Assembly: GCA_963576565.1 (NCBI GenBank)
Contig: OY755039.1
Span: forward strand, 137,949,369-138,013,368
Origin: Aspidapion aeneum
Taxonomy: Eukaryota; Arthropoda; Insecta; Coleoptera; Brentidae
Direction: 5' to 3'
DNA length: 64,000 nt
The translations under genes and the position numbers were made by a program. Positions 12,228 to 23,336 of the stretch are shown here, piece by piece. Position 1 is the first letter of the stretch. Every line of letters starts with the position of its first letter. The notes beneath the pieces are model-generated. The model was not told the origin of the DNA, did not search any database, and saw nothing but the letters and a program-made list of their open reading frames with translations.

Positions 12228-13756
12228 CAGCGTGTCCCATTTTCGATGGGATTAAATGGGAAACTCGGTTATTATTAAAGATATCGATTTTCTGATTGCA
12301 CCTTACCGTGCTCTTTTTTGGAGCCCTTAAAAATGGTGTAATCAGATTTTTGCTATACCCCGTGGTTTCGCTAATATAGGGAGTTTTTGAAAAAATTGCA
12401 TTTTAATTAATTCCTTGTATCTCGCTTATTTTGCAAGATATTTTTATTCTGTAAAAACCTTTCTATGGCAACTTTCTTAGAGCAAAATAATGACGTTGTC
12501 AATTTTTTAAAATATTGTTTAGTTTTTGAGATATGGTATTTATCATAAAAAAATTAAATACGGACCTGGATTTTTTTTATTACTACTTTGATTGGTTCCA
12601 TGCTATTATTACCTTAAAATGATAAAACTTTAATATTTTTTTGATTTAAGGTTAAAAAAAACTATTTAATATTTGAAAAAAAAATTGTAGTCCGAACCTG
12701 GAAATTTCCAACGTAATTATAAATTAAAAATTGCAAGACACACTACTTAAACGATTTTTAGTTTATCTGTTTTAAAATGATAATTAAAAGATTTATAAAT
12801 AAAGTAAAAACCTTAAAAAGTTACAAAAATAATATCCTACTAATTATTTGATGGTAGCACAGCAGGTCGTGAAATTTACAAAACAAAAGCGTGGAATTGA
12901 CATTGTCATTTTACTTGTCATTTTTGTGAATGGCTTACAATTATTTTAAACTGGCTAGAAATCGACCATATCCAGATTTTGAAAAATGTGATATGTTTGA
13001 CTGCTTCATTCAAGCAACAAAATCCCAATATTTAAATGGCAGAAATATTTTTATGCAAAATGCGTTAAGAAAAATTACTCAAAAATGCCAAGTGTGTAAG
13101 ACATTACACGTAATGGTAATCAGAAAAATTAGTTATTTTTTATAATTTGTTTTTTTTTGTATTTTTCGTAGACTTTGTTTCAAATAAATCTGTAAATTAA
13201 CGTAAAATCATTTTAATATGCTAAGTATCAAAACAGTTAAACTAAAAATTGTTTTACTAGCAATTTTTAATTTATATTTATGTTGGAAATATCCAGGTTC
13301 GGATTAATTTTTTTTTTAAATATTAAATATTTTTTTTTTACCTTAAAACAAAATTTTTTTATTATTTTATGATAATACTAGCATGAAACCAATCAAAATA
13401 GTAATAAAAAAAATCCAGGTCCGTATTTAATTTTTTTATAATAAATACCATATCTCAAAAACTAAACAATATTTAAAAAAATTGACAACGTTATTATTTT
13501 CTTCTAAAAAAGTTGCTATGAAAAGGTTTTTACAGAATAAAAATATCTCGCAAAATAAGCGAGATACAAGGGATTATTAAAAATACAATTTTTTTAAAAA
13601 CTCCCTGTATTAGCGAAACTACGGGGTATAGCAAAAATCTGATTACGCCATTTTTAAGGGCTAAAAAAAAGAGCACGGTAAGGTGCAATCAGAAAATCAA
13701 TATCTTTAATAATAACCGAGTTTCCCATTTAATCCCATCGAAAATGGGACACGCTG
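12228..13756 (+). mobile_element. 1.5-kb foldback element with internal ~65-codon ORF, copy 1
   Basis: Long inverted repeats of about 600 bp or more begin CAGCGTGTCCCATTTTCG and end in the inverse. They are flanked by TA on both sides (12226-12227, 13757-13758), as in Tc1/mariner-type insertions. Only the centre (about 12840-13200) is single-copy. It holds an ORF at 12930-13145 starting MAYNYFKLARNRPYPDFEKC, which is nearly identical in copy 2 (34711-36206). I do not recognise that peptide and it is too short for a transposase. The element ends 23 nt from the splice donor of Graf exon 13780-13996. Confidence 0.85.
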
Positions 13757-13779
13757 TACTGAAAAAAAGGATAACTTAC

Positions 13780-13996
13780 CAAATTATTACTGGTTGCCCC
13801 ATTGCTGAATTTGGTTTCAGGCTCACTCAAAAATATTTTCTCGTAGTTTTCAATCAGAATTTCTACAACGATATTGTAAAATTTCAAATCCATAATGGAG
13901 GCTACCGTTTCCTCCTCTGGTCTCAGTAGGGTGGGGCCGAAACACACCCCTAAATTGCTTACGGTCATTAGGTTTTTGTCGCATTTTTTTACCACG
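13780..13996 (-). CDS. Graf: Graf, RhoGAP domain C-terminal exon
   Basis: 217 nt. The first base completes an Asn codon split from the previous exon, and the end is phase 0 at donor GTAAGTTATCC. The acceptor is GTTTTTTAG. The translation reads [20 protein letters not shown], then [18 protein letters not shown] and an [14 protein letters not shown] segment. This is the conserved last third of GRAF-type RhoGAP domains, including the Asn of the LMTVSNLG motif that contacts the Rho GTPase. It ends in a Ser/Asn-rich linker. It is clearly a GRAF family member, most like ARHGAP26/Graf. Confidence 0.95.
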
Positions 13997-14061
13997 CTAA
14001 AAAACACAGTGCGTGAAAGTTTAAAGAAATCAAAAATAAAGTGGAATACAAAAAAGTTTAG

Positions 14062-14370
14062 AATGACAAATAAAAAATCGTCCTAGATCATAAAGGAAAA
14101 TGGTATAACACTACAATGTCAAAAACTTCATTCATCAAGACCAACGATTATAAACACACAGGATTGCTTATTTCCATTTAACTCTATGTTAGCGTCGCTC
14201 AGCGAGACGAACAGTGTCTGCTTACGTCACCAGCGGACCAGTTGCTTTGTTTGTATTGAGAGTTCGTGTGATTTTAAGGTGTTTTTGACGTTTTTACCTC
14301 CGTTTTTTTGCGTTTTCTCATTTATTTGACGGTGTGGTTGACTATTTAGGAGGTAAATCTGATGGCACGC
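14062..14370. repeat. nested inverted-repeat ends (partners at 16300-16412 and 18428-18505)
   Basis: 14062-14131 (containing AAAGGAAAATGGTATAACA) is inverted at 18428-18505. 14145-14250 (containing ACGATTATAAACACACAGGA and GCTTACGTCAC) is inverted at 16300-16410. These are the ends of two nested insertions in the intron between exons 13780-13996 and 18708-18813. Confidence 0.7.
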
Positions 14371-15480
14371 GCCGTACCATCTTTTCTTGAAACATTTCAG
14401 CCGATATTTGACCTATCTAAAACTCTACTTCGGAATGAGCTACGAATCTCAAACTTTGCACAGTCGTAGATCTCCATGGAGTTAACAATCCCTTCATGTT
14501 TAGTTTCATAGAATTCCCAAAAGTACTGAAGTAGTTACGAAATTTTAAAAAACGTCGAAATTCTCACTCATGTATAGATCATCAAAATTCTACTGTACTT
14601 CCAGGCATGCTACAAAGCTGAAATTTGGCAGACTGATAGAAATTATGACCAAACCCCTGGAAAAATTCAAAAAAACCCCAAAATTCTAATTTAGTTCCCT
14701 CCCCTATAAATGTAAAGTTGTGTAAAAGTAACATTGTCCACTTCCAGAAACGCTCGAGAGCTGAGATTTGGAAGGCCGATAGGAACTATGATAAAACTAT
14801 AAAAGAAAATTAAAAAACCCCAAAGTTTAATTAACTTTCCTCCCCTATAAATATAAAGTTATGTAAATTAGCATTGTCCACTTCCAGAAACGCTAGAGAG
14901 CTGAACTTTGGAAGACTGATAGGAACTATGATAAAACTATAGGAAAACATTTAAAAACACTAAGATTTTAATTTACTTTCCTTCCCTATAAATGTAAAGT
15001 TATGTAAAATTAACATTGTCTACTTCCAGGAACACTAGAGAGCTGAGCTTTAGAAGGCTGATAAGAACTATGATAAAACCATAGGAAAATATAAAAAAAC
15101 TCAACATTTTTAATAAGGCATTGCAAAAGTTTTGAACAATATCCCGTATATTTTACTACTTTAAAACTTAACCAAATCCTTTAAAAAAGCAGTGAAATCA
15201 TAACAAAAACATTTCATGTAAAAAAAGCCAAGTACGCGAAAGTGGTATTGGAAATGTTTTTCTAAATTTGGCTATTACGGCTGCAAATGACTCTTAGGAA
15301 ATTGAACGTAAAGAAGTTTGGCAGGAATAGCAAAGTTTAAAAAAACATTTCCAAACTAGTAAGAACCATTCATTTTAAAATTTGTATTGTAGAACTTGGC
15401 TTTACTTTTATCTCAATTCTTTTTACAGAATACAACTTTCGCGTACTTGGCTTTTTTTACATGAAATATTTTTGTTATGA
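14371..15480 (+). repeat. composite repeat: ~120-bp tandem modules plus hairpin, copy 1
   Basis: It starts at GTACCATCTTTTCTTGAAAC and runs through about four ~120-bp modules (CCCTATAAATGTAAAGTTAT, then CACTTCCAGAAACGCT and GGAACTATGATAAAACTATA). It ends in a foldback (15199-15477) with arms TGTAAAAAAAGCCAAGTACG and its inverse. Copies are at 31349 (split by a Penelope element) and 62655-64000 (inverted), with a fragment at 60467-60545. Confidence 0.8.
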
Positions 15481-16299
15481 TAAACCTTTAGAAATGTGAA
15501 TTAGGTGAATTGATATAAAGTAAGCACATTAATTTATTGTTGAAATAAAAGCTTTGTGTTCCCTCTGTCAGTGTAGAAATATAAATATATATAGTTTTAT
15601 ATTATTATATTTATATAAACTTTTAATTTTTTTTGGATTTTTGGAAACTCCTTGCTCATTAGATTAATCACATTAAAGAAAATTGGCAATTATACCGCAA
15701 ACGTACTTCTTTTATTAAACTGATTATTGGAAAGTTTATTTTGCAGACAGTTTCTCCAAGTTTAGTTTCAGTTTTTTTCTTAAGTTTTTTTAGTCTCTTT
15801 ATAGAAGTTTTCAGAAACATGTTACAGGAGAAGGAGTGAAAACGGGCGCTGGGTGGGATAAAAACAACTTATAACACAAACAATGTAAATCATTTGAAAA
15901 AAAACTTATGAAAATCTATTGATTTAAAGCATAAGAAGTTGAAAAACACATCTTATTTGGCTGTTTTCTCCAAAAACTGACTGGTTTTTGATATAATAAT
16001 ATAATAAATATTGCAATTTTAGATCTGAAATATCAAATAAATATTTTTTTGTTACTACATAATATAAGTGTATTTTATTATATCCGCAACAAAAACAATA
16101 AATTATACATCTAATGATTTAAATTGATTAAACTGTAAACATATCGTCTGGTAGGAAAATTCAGCTCTCAGAGCAAACTCTCTGAAATCATTTGTTTTGA
16201 ATGAATGAAATTATTTATTATATTTACTATCACGAATAAAAAATTTGTTTGCAAATAAGCAAGAAAAAAGCAGGAAAAACTCACGATTGCAATGTGTAT
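15481..16299. other. unassigned AT-rich intronic sequence
   Basis: No exon, RNA or transposase signature was seen. Very AT-rich around 15575-15625. Confidence 0.45.
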
Positions 16300-16404
16300 T
16301 AAATGAAGCGCGCTGAGCAGAGGTCCACTAGTGACGTAAGCAAGGCGCCGCCTACCGCTGAAAGATTCGAGCTAATAAGCAATCCTGTGTGTTTATAATC
16401 GTTG

Positions 16405-18400
16405 TATCAAGATAAGAGCAAAATCGAAGTTTACTATAACGTCTTTTTAACAAGGACAAAATCATAAAAATGGGTCGGGCCTAGCTTGTGTGTTCACCTA
16501 AAGAAGAGCGATTCTGATATTGCTGTGCAATTGAAGCGTCCTTCACTGCAACCTCTTTACTGCCATGCTTAATTAAAACGCCGTATGCGGGGCGTGTTGG
16601 ACACTAGAAAAGGATTCTTTTGCAACTAATTGACCAAGAGGTTAGGTTAACACCAATTTCGATCTCTCGATCGAGGAAAAAACATAAATTTTTATACTTT
16701 TATGTATTTTTGGGTTCAAAAACAACAATATTATTTCTTCCCTATATAAATGATAGTATTAAAAAGCTTAAATCCGGAAAAGCTAGCGGACCTGGAGGAA
16801 TATATGCTGAAATGCTCAAATATGGATCAGAGAAACTACTCGAAAATCTCACATATATTATCAATCAATGCATAAACGGACATCCAGTACCTGATGATTG
16901 GAAATTTGCATTCATATCCTCAAAAAAGGAAACAAGCTGGATTACAACAATTACAGAGGAATTTTAGTAACCAGTACTCTAAGCAGATTGTACAGTAGGA
17001 TTTTTAGAGATCTAATAGAGAATGATTTTCATGAACAAGAAGCAGAGCATAGTGGGTTTCGTGCAGGCAGATCTTGTAGTGATAATGTTTTTGTCTAAAA
17101 CAAGTAATTGAGAAAAGGAGCGCCAGAAATATACAGACTCATGTTACCTTTGTGGACATACAAAAAGCATATGATACCGTTCCAGAAGAAAAATTATGGA
17201 CAGTGTTAGAGCAGACTAATATCAATCATACATACATAAAAGCGATAAAAGAACTATACAAAGGGTCAAAATCTAAAATTAAAATTGGAAATCGAGTTTC
17301 AAAAGAATTCCTGGTACAAAAAGCTTAAGACAGGGATGTATCTCTCAAACTCTTTTTAAAATATATATCGCAGTAGCTCTAAAAAACTAGAAACGTAAAG
17401 TTCACGGCATGGGAATACAACTTAACGACCGATTTACCATATACACACTACAGTTTGCTGACGACCAAGTAATTGTAGCTAATGATAAAGAAGACATGGA
17501 GTATATGATGAGAAAGTTAATGGAAGAATACCAAAAGTGGGGATTAACAGTGAACGTCGACAAGACACAGTACTTATGTATTGGAAACGAATCCAGTGAG
17601 TTAGAACTAGACAATGGACAAGTAATATCTCCATGCAATGAGTATGTATACTTGGGTGTCACATTTGATGAAGACAGACTGTAAAGAACTGGAAAAAAGA
17701 ATAGTAAAAGCAAAAAAGGTTATTGGATGTCTTAACAGTATTTTATGAAGCGGAGATAAAAAAGAATTTAAAATTTAACATATATGAAACAATGGTGAAA
17801 AGCACGCTGTTGTATGGAATAGAGACTTGTCGCGTAAAAGAAAAATACAAAACAAAAATGGAAAGTGTCGTAATGGATGCAATAAGAAGATCAATGAGAA
17901 TATCTAGAACAGATCACATAAGAAATGAGATCGATGAATCGACGGAAGCATAACGGATGACATCACTAAAAGGCAACTGATATGGTACAGCCATGTACAA
18001 CGGATGAACGACGAAAGGTTACCAAAGCAGGTCCTAGAATGGCAACCAATAGGGCGCAGAAAAAGAGGGCGTCCTAAACTAGAATGGAAACAGTCAATCC
18101 AAAGATCAATGAGTCAAAAAAATCTGACAGAGGATGATTGACAGGCTCGAAGGAGATGGGGAATAGGCGTCGGACAACGTAGAAAAACGTTCTAAACCGA
18201 CATAATACAACATAATTTAAAAAAATAAATGATGCCGATTTATATGAGAACAAGGGAGACGGAATCTGTATACATGAAAAGAAAGGAGAGAGTTGCGCCT
18301 GCTAGGTCCGGCCCATTTTTATAAATTTGTCCGGTTTTGGTAAAAGACGTTACACTCAACTTCGATTTTGCTCTTGTCCTGTTTTGATGAAAGACGTTTT
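16405..18400. repeat. inverted flanks around the LINE pseudogene
   Basis: 16410-16495 (AAGAGCAAAATCGAAGTT, later AAAAATGGGTCGGGCCTAGC) is inverted at 18295-18400. The pseudogene therefore lies between inverted arms of another repeat. Confidence 0.6.
16743..18195 (+). pseudogene. RTE-like LINE reverse transcriptase pseudogene
   Basis: Fragments in several frames align end to end with a non-LTR reverse transcriptase. SIKKLKSGKASGPGG (RT start, 16750s) is followed by a frameshift near 16925 and NYRGILVTSTLSRLYSRI, then GFRAGRSCSDNVF. Next come FVDIQKAYDTV (17150), FADDQVIVAND (the YADD-box equivalent, near 17455), LTVNVDKTQYLC and YLGVTFDE. Past stops near 17683 and 17953 lies the tail VQRMNDERLPKQVLEW (18000s). 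At least three stops and two frameshifts make it dead. The endonuclease domain is absent. Related tails lie at 54635-54840 and 58205-58785. Confidence 0.85.
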
Positions 18401-18707
18401 TGATAATGTCCGGTTATTAATAATTCCGTTTCTGACATTGTACTGTTATACCATTTTCCTTTATAATCTTAGACAATTTTTTTGTCATTTATGATGATGG
18501 ATAGGGATTCGTCAAAAGAGTAATTATTAAATATTTAAAAAAGTGCAGCAATCCTAAAAACTAAAAACAATCACAAAATTTTAATGCTTTGTCAAGCAAG
18601 CTTTTACGATGAGTGTCCTTATTTGTAAATCGGTAAAGAACGTTTGGTAACCTATGTTAAGATTATGAAAAATACCCTTTATAGGTTAGAGCAAATTAGT
18701 TACTTAC

Positions 18708-18813
18708 TTGGTGAGGTGCTTGACTAGAATTTTGAGAACTTCAAAATTAGTTTTTGGAATTTTGTACAGTAACTTGTGTACTTCGTATATTCTTTGCTGT
18801 CTGGATTCCTTTT
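18708..18813 (-). CDS. Graf: Graf, RhoGAP middle exon
   Basis: 106 nt between acceptor CTTTTAG and donor GTAAGTAAC. Two leading bases complete a Lys codon begun in exon 21207-21403, and the end is phase 2, completed by exon 13780-13996. The translation KESRQQRIYEVHKLLYKIPK, then TNFEVLKILVKHLTN, aligns with the human GRAF segment ESRVSEIHSLVHRLPEKN and following helix. It is too short for a conventional ORF scan. Family fit and phase make it secure. Confidence 0.93.
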
Positions 18814-18899
18814 CTAAAAGAAATACAAAGTGATAAAACCAGGATCTGAACCAATTGTTGTCCCCTAGGTACCGCCTTGTCATTATATTAATGTAATTA

Positions 18900-19256
18900 A
18901 TTTTAAGTTCTGTATAAAGCAGCGATTTTTAAGATTTTGAGTAATTTCACGCATATTTTTGTGCCTCCCTTTACGTAATTCGAAAAAAGTATTTAAGTAA
19001 AAGAAATTATTTTAGGAAATAGTCCATATTATGGTGGAGTCGTTGAATAGGAATCAAACAGGTTATTGTCTTTTTCCACTAATTTTTAATTTGTTTTAAA
19101 CAAATAGTCCCGACTAGAGACCCTGTATATTTTAACATATTTTTACAAAACAGAGACGAGACAAACCCATCAAAGTCAATGAAATTAACATTTTTTGGTT
19201 ATGTTATTTTCTTGCCAACTTCATTGAGTGACATCAATCATCATGCAACATTTAAA
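18900..19256. other. unassigned intronic sequence
   Basis: Nothing recognisable. It lies between the Graf exon and the hAT element. Confidence 0.4.
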
Positions 19257-19264
19257 CAAACACG

Positions 19265-20428
19265 CATTGGCGTAGCTAGGGGGGGGCAGGGGGGGCATGG
19301 CCCCCCCCCTGAAGTCCCTCAGGCCCCCCCTAAGATATTTTAGGCCTCCCCTACCGACTACTAGTAAAAGAACATGACGCTGAAAATACATACTTTTCTA
19401 TTATTATTCGGGAAATATTCAAATAAAATAGGTGCATTAAAATTTAAAATCATTCAGATAATGTTTACATTTCAGGAAAAAGCCCTTGTCTTGTGGAATT
19501 ATGCTTTTTCTCTTTAAATTATCGGTAACTTTTCTGCACTTATGCAATTTCCCGAAAATATTTTTTAAATTTAAACATAATTATGCATATTGAATATTCC
19601 ATGTAAAATAAGTGTAAGTTAAATTTCGCATTTAATACAGACAGCAACCTTTGCCCCTCTGTTTCCGAAATCGGGTTGTAGATGTCGTAAGGTTATAAAA
19701 GACCTTTTTAAACTGTTTTTCTAAAATAAATATAATAATCTTTTTAGTTTTTTTGAGGTTAGCGTTTAGTGTCTTATGAAAATTTTCCGATTTTGGTGAC
19801 AATTTCATAACCATTTTCATATTAAGTTTTCCCACGTCGTTAAATGGAATAAATTCGTCGAGCAATACCGGGAAATTTTTAATATTAATACTTCTACTCT
19901 AAGAGCAGAAATGACCGTTTTAAAGAATTGTATTTTTCGGTTAAATCAAACTGTTGGTCATGATTCTATCAAACAACATATAGCAGAAACAGCAAACCTC
20001 TACCAACTTTTTAAAGTTGCGAGTATTCTTCCAATTTCAAGTGCAACTTGCGAGAGGTCTTTCTCTGCCATGAGGAGAGTTTTTAATTGGCTTAGAACAA
20101 CTATGACTCAAGAGAGACACTCAGGTTTGTCATTGTTATTCATAGAAAAATATGTTGAGGTCGACTTAGACAGTGTGGTAGACGCTTTCAGACAGCGACG
20201 TAGAAAACTTTCTTGGTAGAATTGCTGAATTACATACTTCCTGTGTATACATATAAATAAGTTGGTAAATGTATTATTAAATTTGTTATATTAAAATATT
20301 AGAACATTTAATGCGCGTATTTTTCTTTTATTCATTGCACACTTTGCACGACTCTTTAAAACCTATGTTTGCTCAAGATAGACCGGAGCCACGGCCCCCC
20401 CTGAAAAGCAAGGCTAGCTACGCCAATG
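19265..20428 (+). mobile_element. hAT transposon deletion derivative with intact TIRs and TSD
   Basis: The ends are perfect 15-bp inverted repeats, CATTGGCGTAGCTAG (19265-19279) and its complement (20414-20428). The flanks are an exact 8-bp duplication CAAACACG (19257-19264 and 20429-20436), the hAT hallmark. G- and C-runs follow the ends. At 1164 bp it is much shorter than an autonomous hAT. The only coding remnant is the C-terminal dimerisation domain. Confidence 0.92.
19800..20219 (+). pseudogene. hAT transposase C-terminal (dimerisation) domain
   Basis: An open stretch from the stop before 19800 to TAG at 20217. It contains FKVASILPISSATCERSFSA and LSLLFIEKYVEVDLD, the hAT dimerisation motif of insect and vertebrate ZMYM/THAP12-like transposases. 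The N-terminal zinc finger and the catalytic DDE region are missing, so it cannot encode an active transposase. Only a late internal ATG (19911) is available. Confidence 0.85.
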
Positions 20429-20656
20429 CAAACACGTTTGTCCGCACCCCCTGTATAGGTTTTGTTAAAAATCGTTTATTTTTATTTTCCGACGCTTATG
20501 AATTGACAAGGACAGAAGGTGCGTCTCTCTCTAAACATCGCTTGAGTATAGAGGGCCGATATTTTCATCCTTTGATTTTAACTTAAATTAATTTGACTTT
20601 GAAGAGTTTAAACAACAAGTGAAATTAAAGAAAGAAAAATAAAAAAAAAAGTTTTT

Positions 20657-20729
20657 TGCTTCGACCGGGACTCGAACCCGGGATCTCTTGCTCTCTAGGC
20701 AAACATTCTGAACATTAAACTACCGAAGC
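20657..20729 (-). tRNA. tRNA-like gene, glycine-type body with AGA anticodon
   Basis: A complete cloverleaf. The 7-bp acceptor is GCTTCGG/TCGAAGC with discriminator A. D arm is GTTT/GAAT. Anticodon stem TTTGC/GCAAG closes the 7-nt loop CTAGAGA. T arm is CCGGG/CCCGG around TTCGAGT. A T-run (Pol III terminator) follows at 20641-20656 on this strand. A and B boxes resemble tRNA-Gly(GCC), with the same G1-C72, C2-G71 and A73. The loop reads AGA, a serine anticodon, yet the long serine variable arm is absent. It could be a mutated tRNA-Gly, a tRNA-like pseudogene or a SINE head. It lies in a Graf intron on the Graf strand. Confidence 0.75.
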
Positions 20730-21206
20730 CATACATAATTTTTTTTTTCGGAAAACTTCGTTCTATGCAGGCTGCGGTGTCTCAATACAAGAACGAGAAA
20801 TTCTCAGGGTATTAACTCGACCAAGTCATCCAACTTAATTCTTCTTTCCCACTGTCAAAGGTATGATAACTCAAATTAGACGTAAAGAATCAACGTCTGA
20901 AAGCATGAGATCACCTTTTCGTGTGTTAAAATTTCTGATCGCAAAATGAGCGATTGCCAATATAATTATCAAATACCAAATTGCAAATAATGCAAGACTA
21001 GACTAAAAAAAATTTGATATTTAATTATTGTATTTTAGGTTTACGAACAGAAACTTTTTTCTAAAATTATTAATAAAAAAGTTTTCCATATGGTTCCAAC
21101 TTAGCTAGACATACTGTATATTAAAATTATGTTGCAAATAGTCAAATTTTCGCAAATATTAAGGAAATTCCGCTGGGTTTGGGGGTATCTTAATAGTGGC
21201 ACTTAC

Positions 21207-21403
21207 TGACAGATCCGATAAAATCATTGTGGTACTTGTAAGTCATCAGTGGTTCCGGTAAGCTCCTCAAATAAGTTTTTAAGGCGCTGGTTATCGTTTT
21301 TGATTCCCATTCTTGAGGGTCTTCTAAATTTAGTTTTTCGTTTTTTCTCCGGTCCAAACCCATCACTAGTAACTTGTTCACTTTGGAGGTGACCCCGACC
21401 ACC
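21207..21403 (-). CDS. Graf: Graf, RhoGAP exon with Lys/Arg contact helix
   Basis: 197 nt between acceptor GTTTTAG and donor GTAAGTGCC. The first G completes the arginine-finger codon AG|G begun in exon 31119-31258. The last A starts the Lys codon finished in 18708-18813. The translation VVGVTSKVNKLLVMGLDRRK leads to WESKTITSALKTYLRSLPEP and LMTYKYHNDFIGSV. ITSALKTYLRSLPEPL is the most conserved RhoGAP motif, carrying the Lys and Arg that stabilise the active site. Confidence 0.96.
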
Positions 21404-21800
21404 CTAAAACATAGGATAATAAAGGATTTAAGTGAAGCACTAGTGGAGAAGACGATTTTGTAATTTTACAATTCTCCACTGTGAGAAATGGAATATTTTT
21501 ACATTTTAATTTGGATAAGCAGGTCAGGCGTTTTAGTCCGCTTTTGACTTGTGCCACACTGATGAGATCGAAACAAGTTCAAACCACGTGTCTGTGGCTA
21601 GTCAATTTTTAGCTGCTTGTCGCACACCCGAGGCGCCCCCTGCTGATGAAACTTTATAGGTTCGATGCATAAACAGAGGGTGGAGCACTAGTTGAGAAGA
21701 CGGAAGTTTTCTTTTTGTAATTTTACAAAGCTTTACTGTGAAACGGATTATTTTTCAATTTTAATTTGGATATGCAGGTCAGGCGTTTTAGTCCGCTTTT

Positions 21801-21858
21801 GACTTGTGCCACACTGATGAGATCGAAACAAGTTCGAAACACGTGTCTGTGGCTAGTC
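21801..21858 (+). ncRNA. hammerhead ribozyme, satellite type A (representative)
   Basis: Type-I order. Stem I 5' strand GACTTGTGCCACA (21801-21813) is followed by core CTGATGA (21814-21820) and stem II GATC/GTTC (one U-U mismatch) closed by GAAACAA. A second GAAAC (21836-21840) gives core positions 12-15. Stem III AC/GT around ACGT ends at the cleavage-site C (21847). The stem I 3' strand is TGTGGC-T-AGTC (21848-21858): GCCACA pairs TGTGGC and GACT pairs AGTC across an internal loop. Thirteen units keep this form. Predicted cleavage is after 21847. Activity is inferred. Confidence 0.75.
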
Positions 21859-23289
21859 AATTTTTAGCTCCTTGTCGCACACCCGAGGCGCCCCCTGCTG
21901 AGGAAACTTTATAGGTTTGATGCATAAACAGAGGGTGAAGCACTAGTGGAGAAAACGGAAGTTTTCTTTTAGTAATTTTACAAAGCTCCACTGTGAGAAA
22001 TGGATTATTTTTAAATTTTTATTTGGGTATGCTGGTCAGGCGGTGACTTATGCCACACTGATGAGATCGAAACAAGTTCGAACCACGTGTCTGTGGCTAG
22101 TCAGTTTTCAGCTAAAAGTCGCACATACAAGGCGCCCCCTGCTGATTAAACTTTATAGGTTCGATGCATAAACAGAGGGTGGAGCACTAGTTAAGAAGAC
22201 GGAAGTTTTCTTTTTGTAATTTTACAAAGCTTCACTGTGAAACGGATTATTTTTCAATTTTAATATGGATATGCAGGTCATGTGTTTTAGTTCGCTTTTG
22301 ACTTGTGCCACACTGATGAGATCGAAACAAGTTCGAAACACATGTCTGTGGCTAGTCAATTTTTAGCTCCTTGTCGCACACCCGAGGCGCCCCCTGCTGA
22401 TGAAACTTTATAGGTTTGATGCATAAACAGAGGGTGAAGCACTAGTGGAGAAAGCGGAGGTTTTCTTTTAGTAATTTTACAAAGCTCCACTGTGAGAAAT
22501 TGATTATTTTAAAATTTTAATTTTGATATGCTGGTCAGACGTTTTTGTCCGCTTTTGACTTGTGCCACACTGATGAGATCGAAACAAGTTCGAACCACGT
22601 GTCTGTGGCTAGTCAATTTTTAGCTAAAAGTCGCACATACAAGGCGCCCCCTGCTGATGAAACTTTATAGATTCGATGCATAAACAGAAGGTGGAGCACT
22701 AGTTGAGAAGACGGAAGTTTTTTTTTGTAATTTTACAAAGCTTTGGATATGCAGGTCAGGCGTTTTAGTCCGCTTTTGACTTGTGCCACACTGATGAGAT
22801 CGAAACAAGTTCGAAACACGTGTCTGTGGCTAGTCAATTTTAAGCTCCTTGTCGCACACCCGAGGCGCCCCCTGCTGATTAAACTTTATAGGTTTGATGC
22901 ATAAACAGAGGGTAAAGCACTAGTGGAGAAAACGGAGGTTTTCTTTTAGTAATTTTACAAAGCCCCACTGTGAGAAATTGATTATTTTTAAATTTTAATT
23001 TGGATATGCTGGTCAGGCGGTTTAGTCCGCTTTTGACTTATGCCACACTGATGAGATCGAAACAAGTTCGAACCACGTGTCTGTGGCTAGTCAGTTTTTA
23101 GTTAAAAGTCGCACATACAAGGCGCCCTCTGCTGATGAAACTTTATAGGTTCGATGCATAAACAGAGGGTGGAGCACTAGTTGAGAAGACGGAAGTTTTC
23201 TTCTTGTAATTTTACAAAGCTTTACTGTTAAACGGATTATTTTTCAATTTTAATTTGGATATGCAGGTCAGGCGTTTTAGTCCGCTTTT

Positions 23290-23336
23290 GACTTGTGCCA
23301 CACTGATGAGATCGAAACACGTGTCTGTGGCTAGTC
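23290..23336 (+). ncRNA. hammerhead ribozyme, satellite short type C (representative)
   Basis: Same stem I and CTGATGA core as type A. The first GAAAC (23314-23318) directly follows a 4-nt GATC linker, then ACGT and GTC (23323-23325). The 11-bp difference from type A equals a deletion between the two GAAAC direct repeats. Stem II is reduced to a self-complementary GATC, like hammerhead minizymes that act slowly or as dimers. Six copies have this form. Confidence 0.6.
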
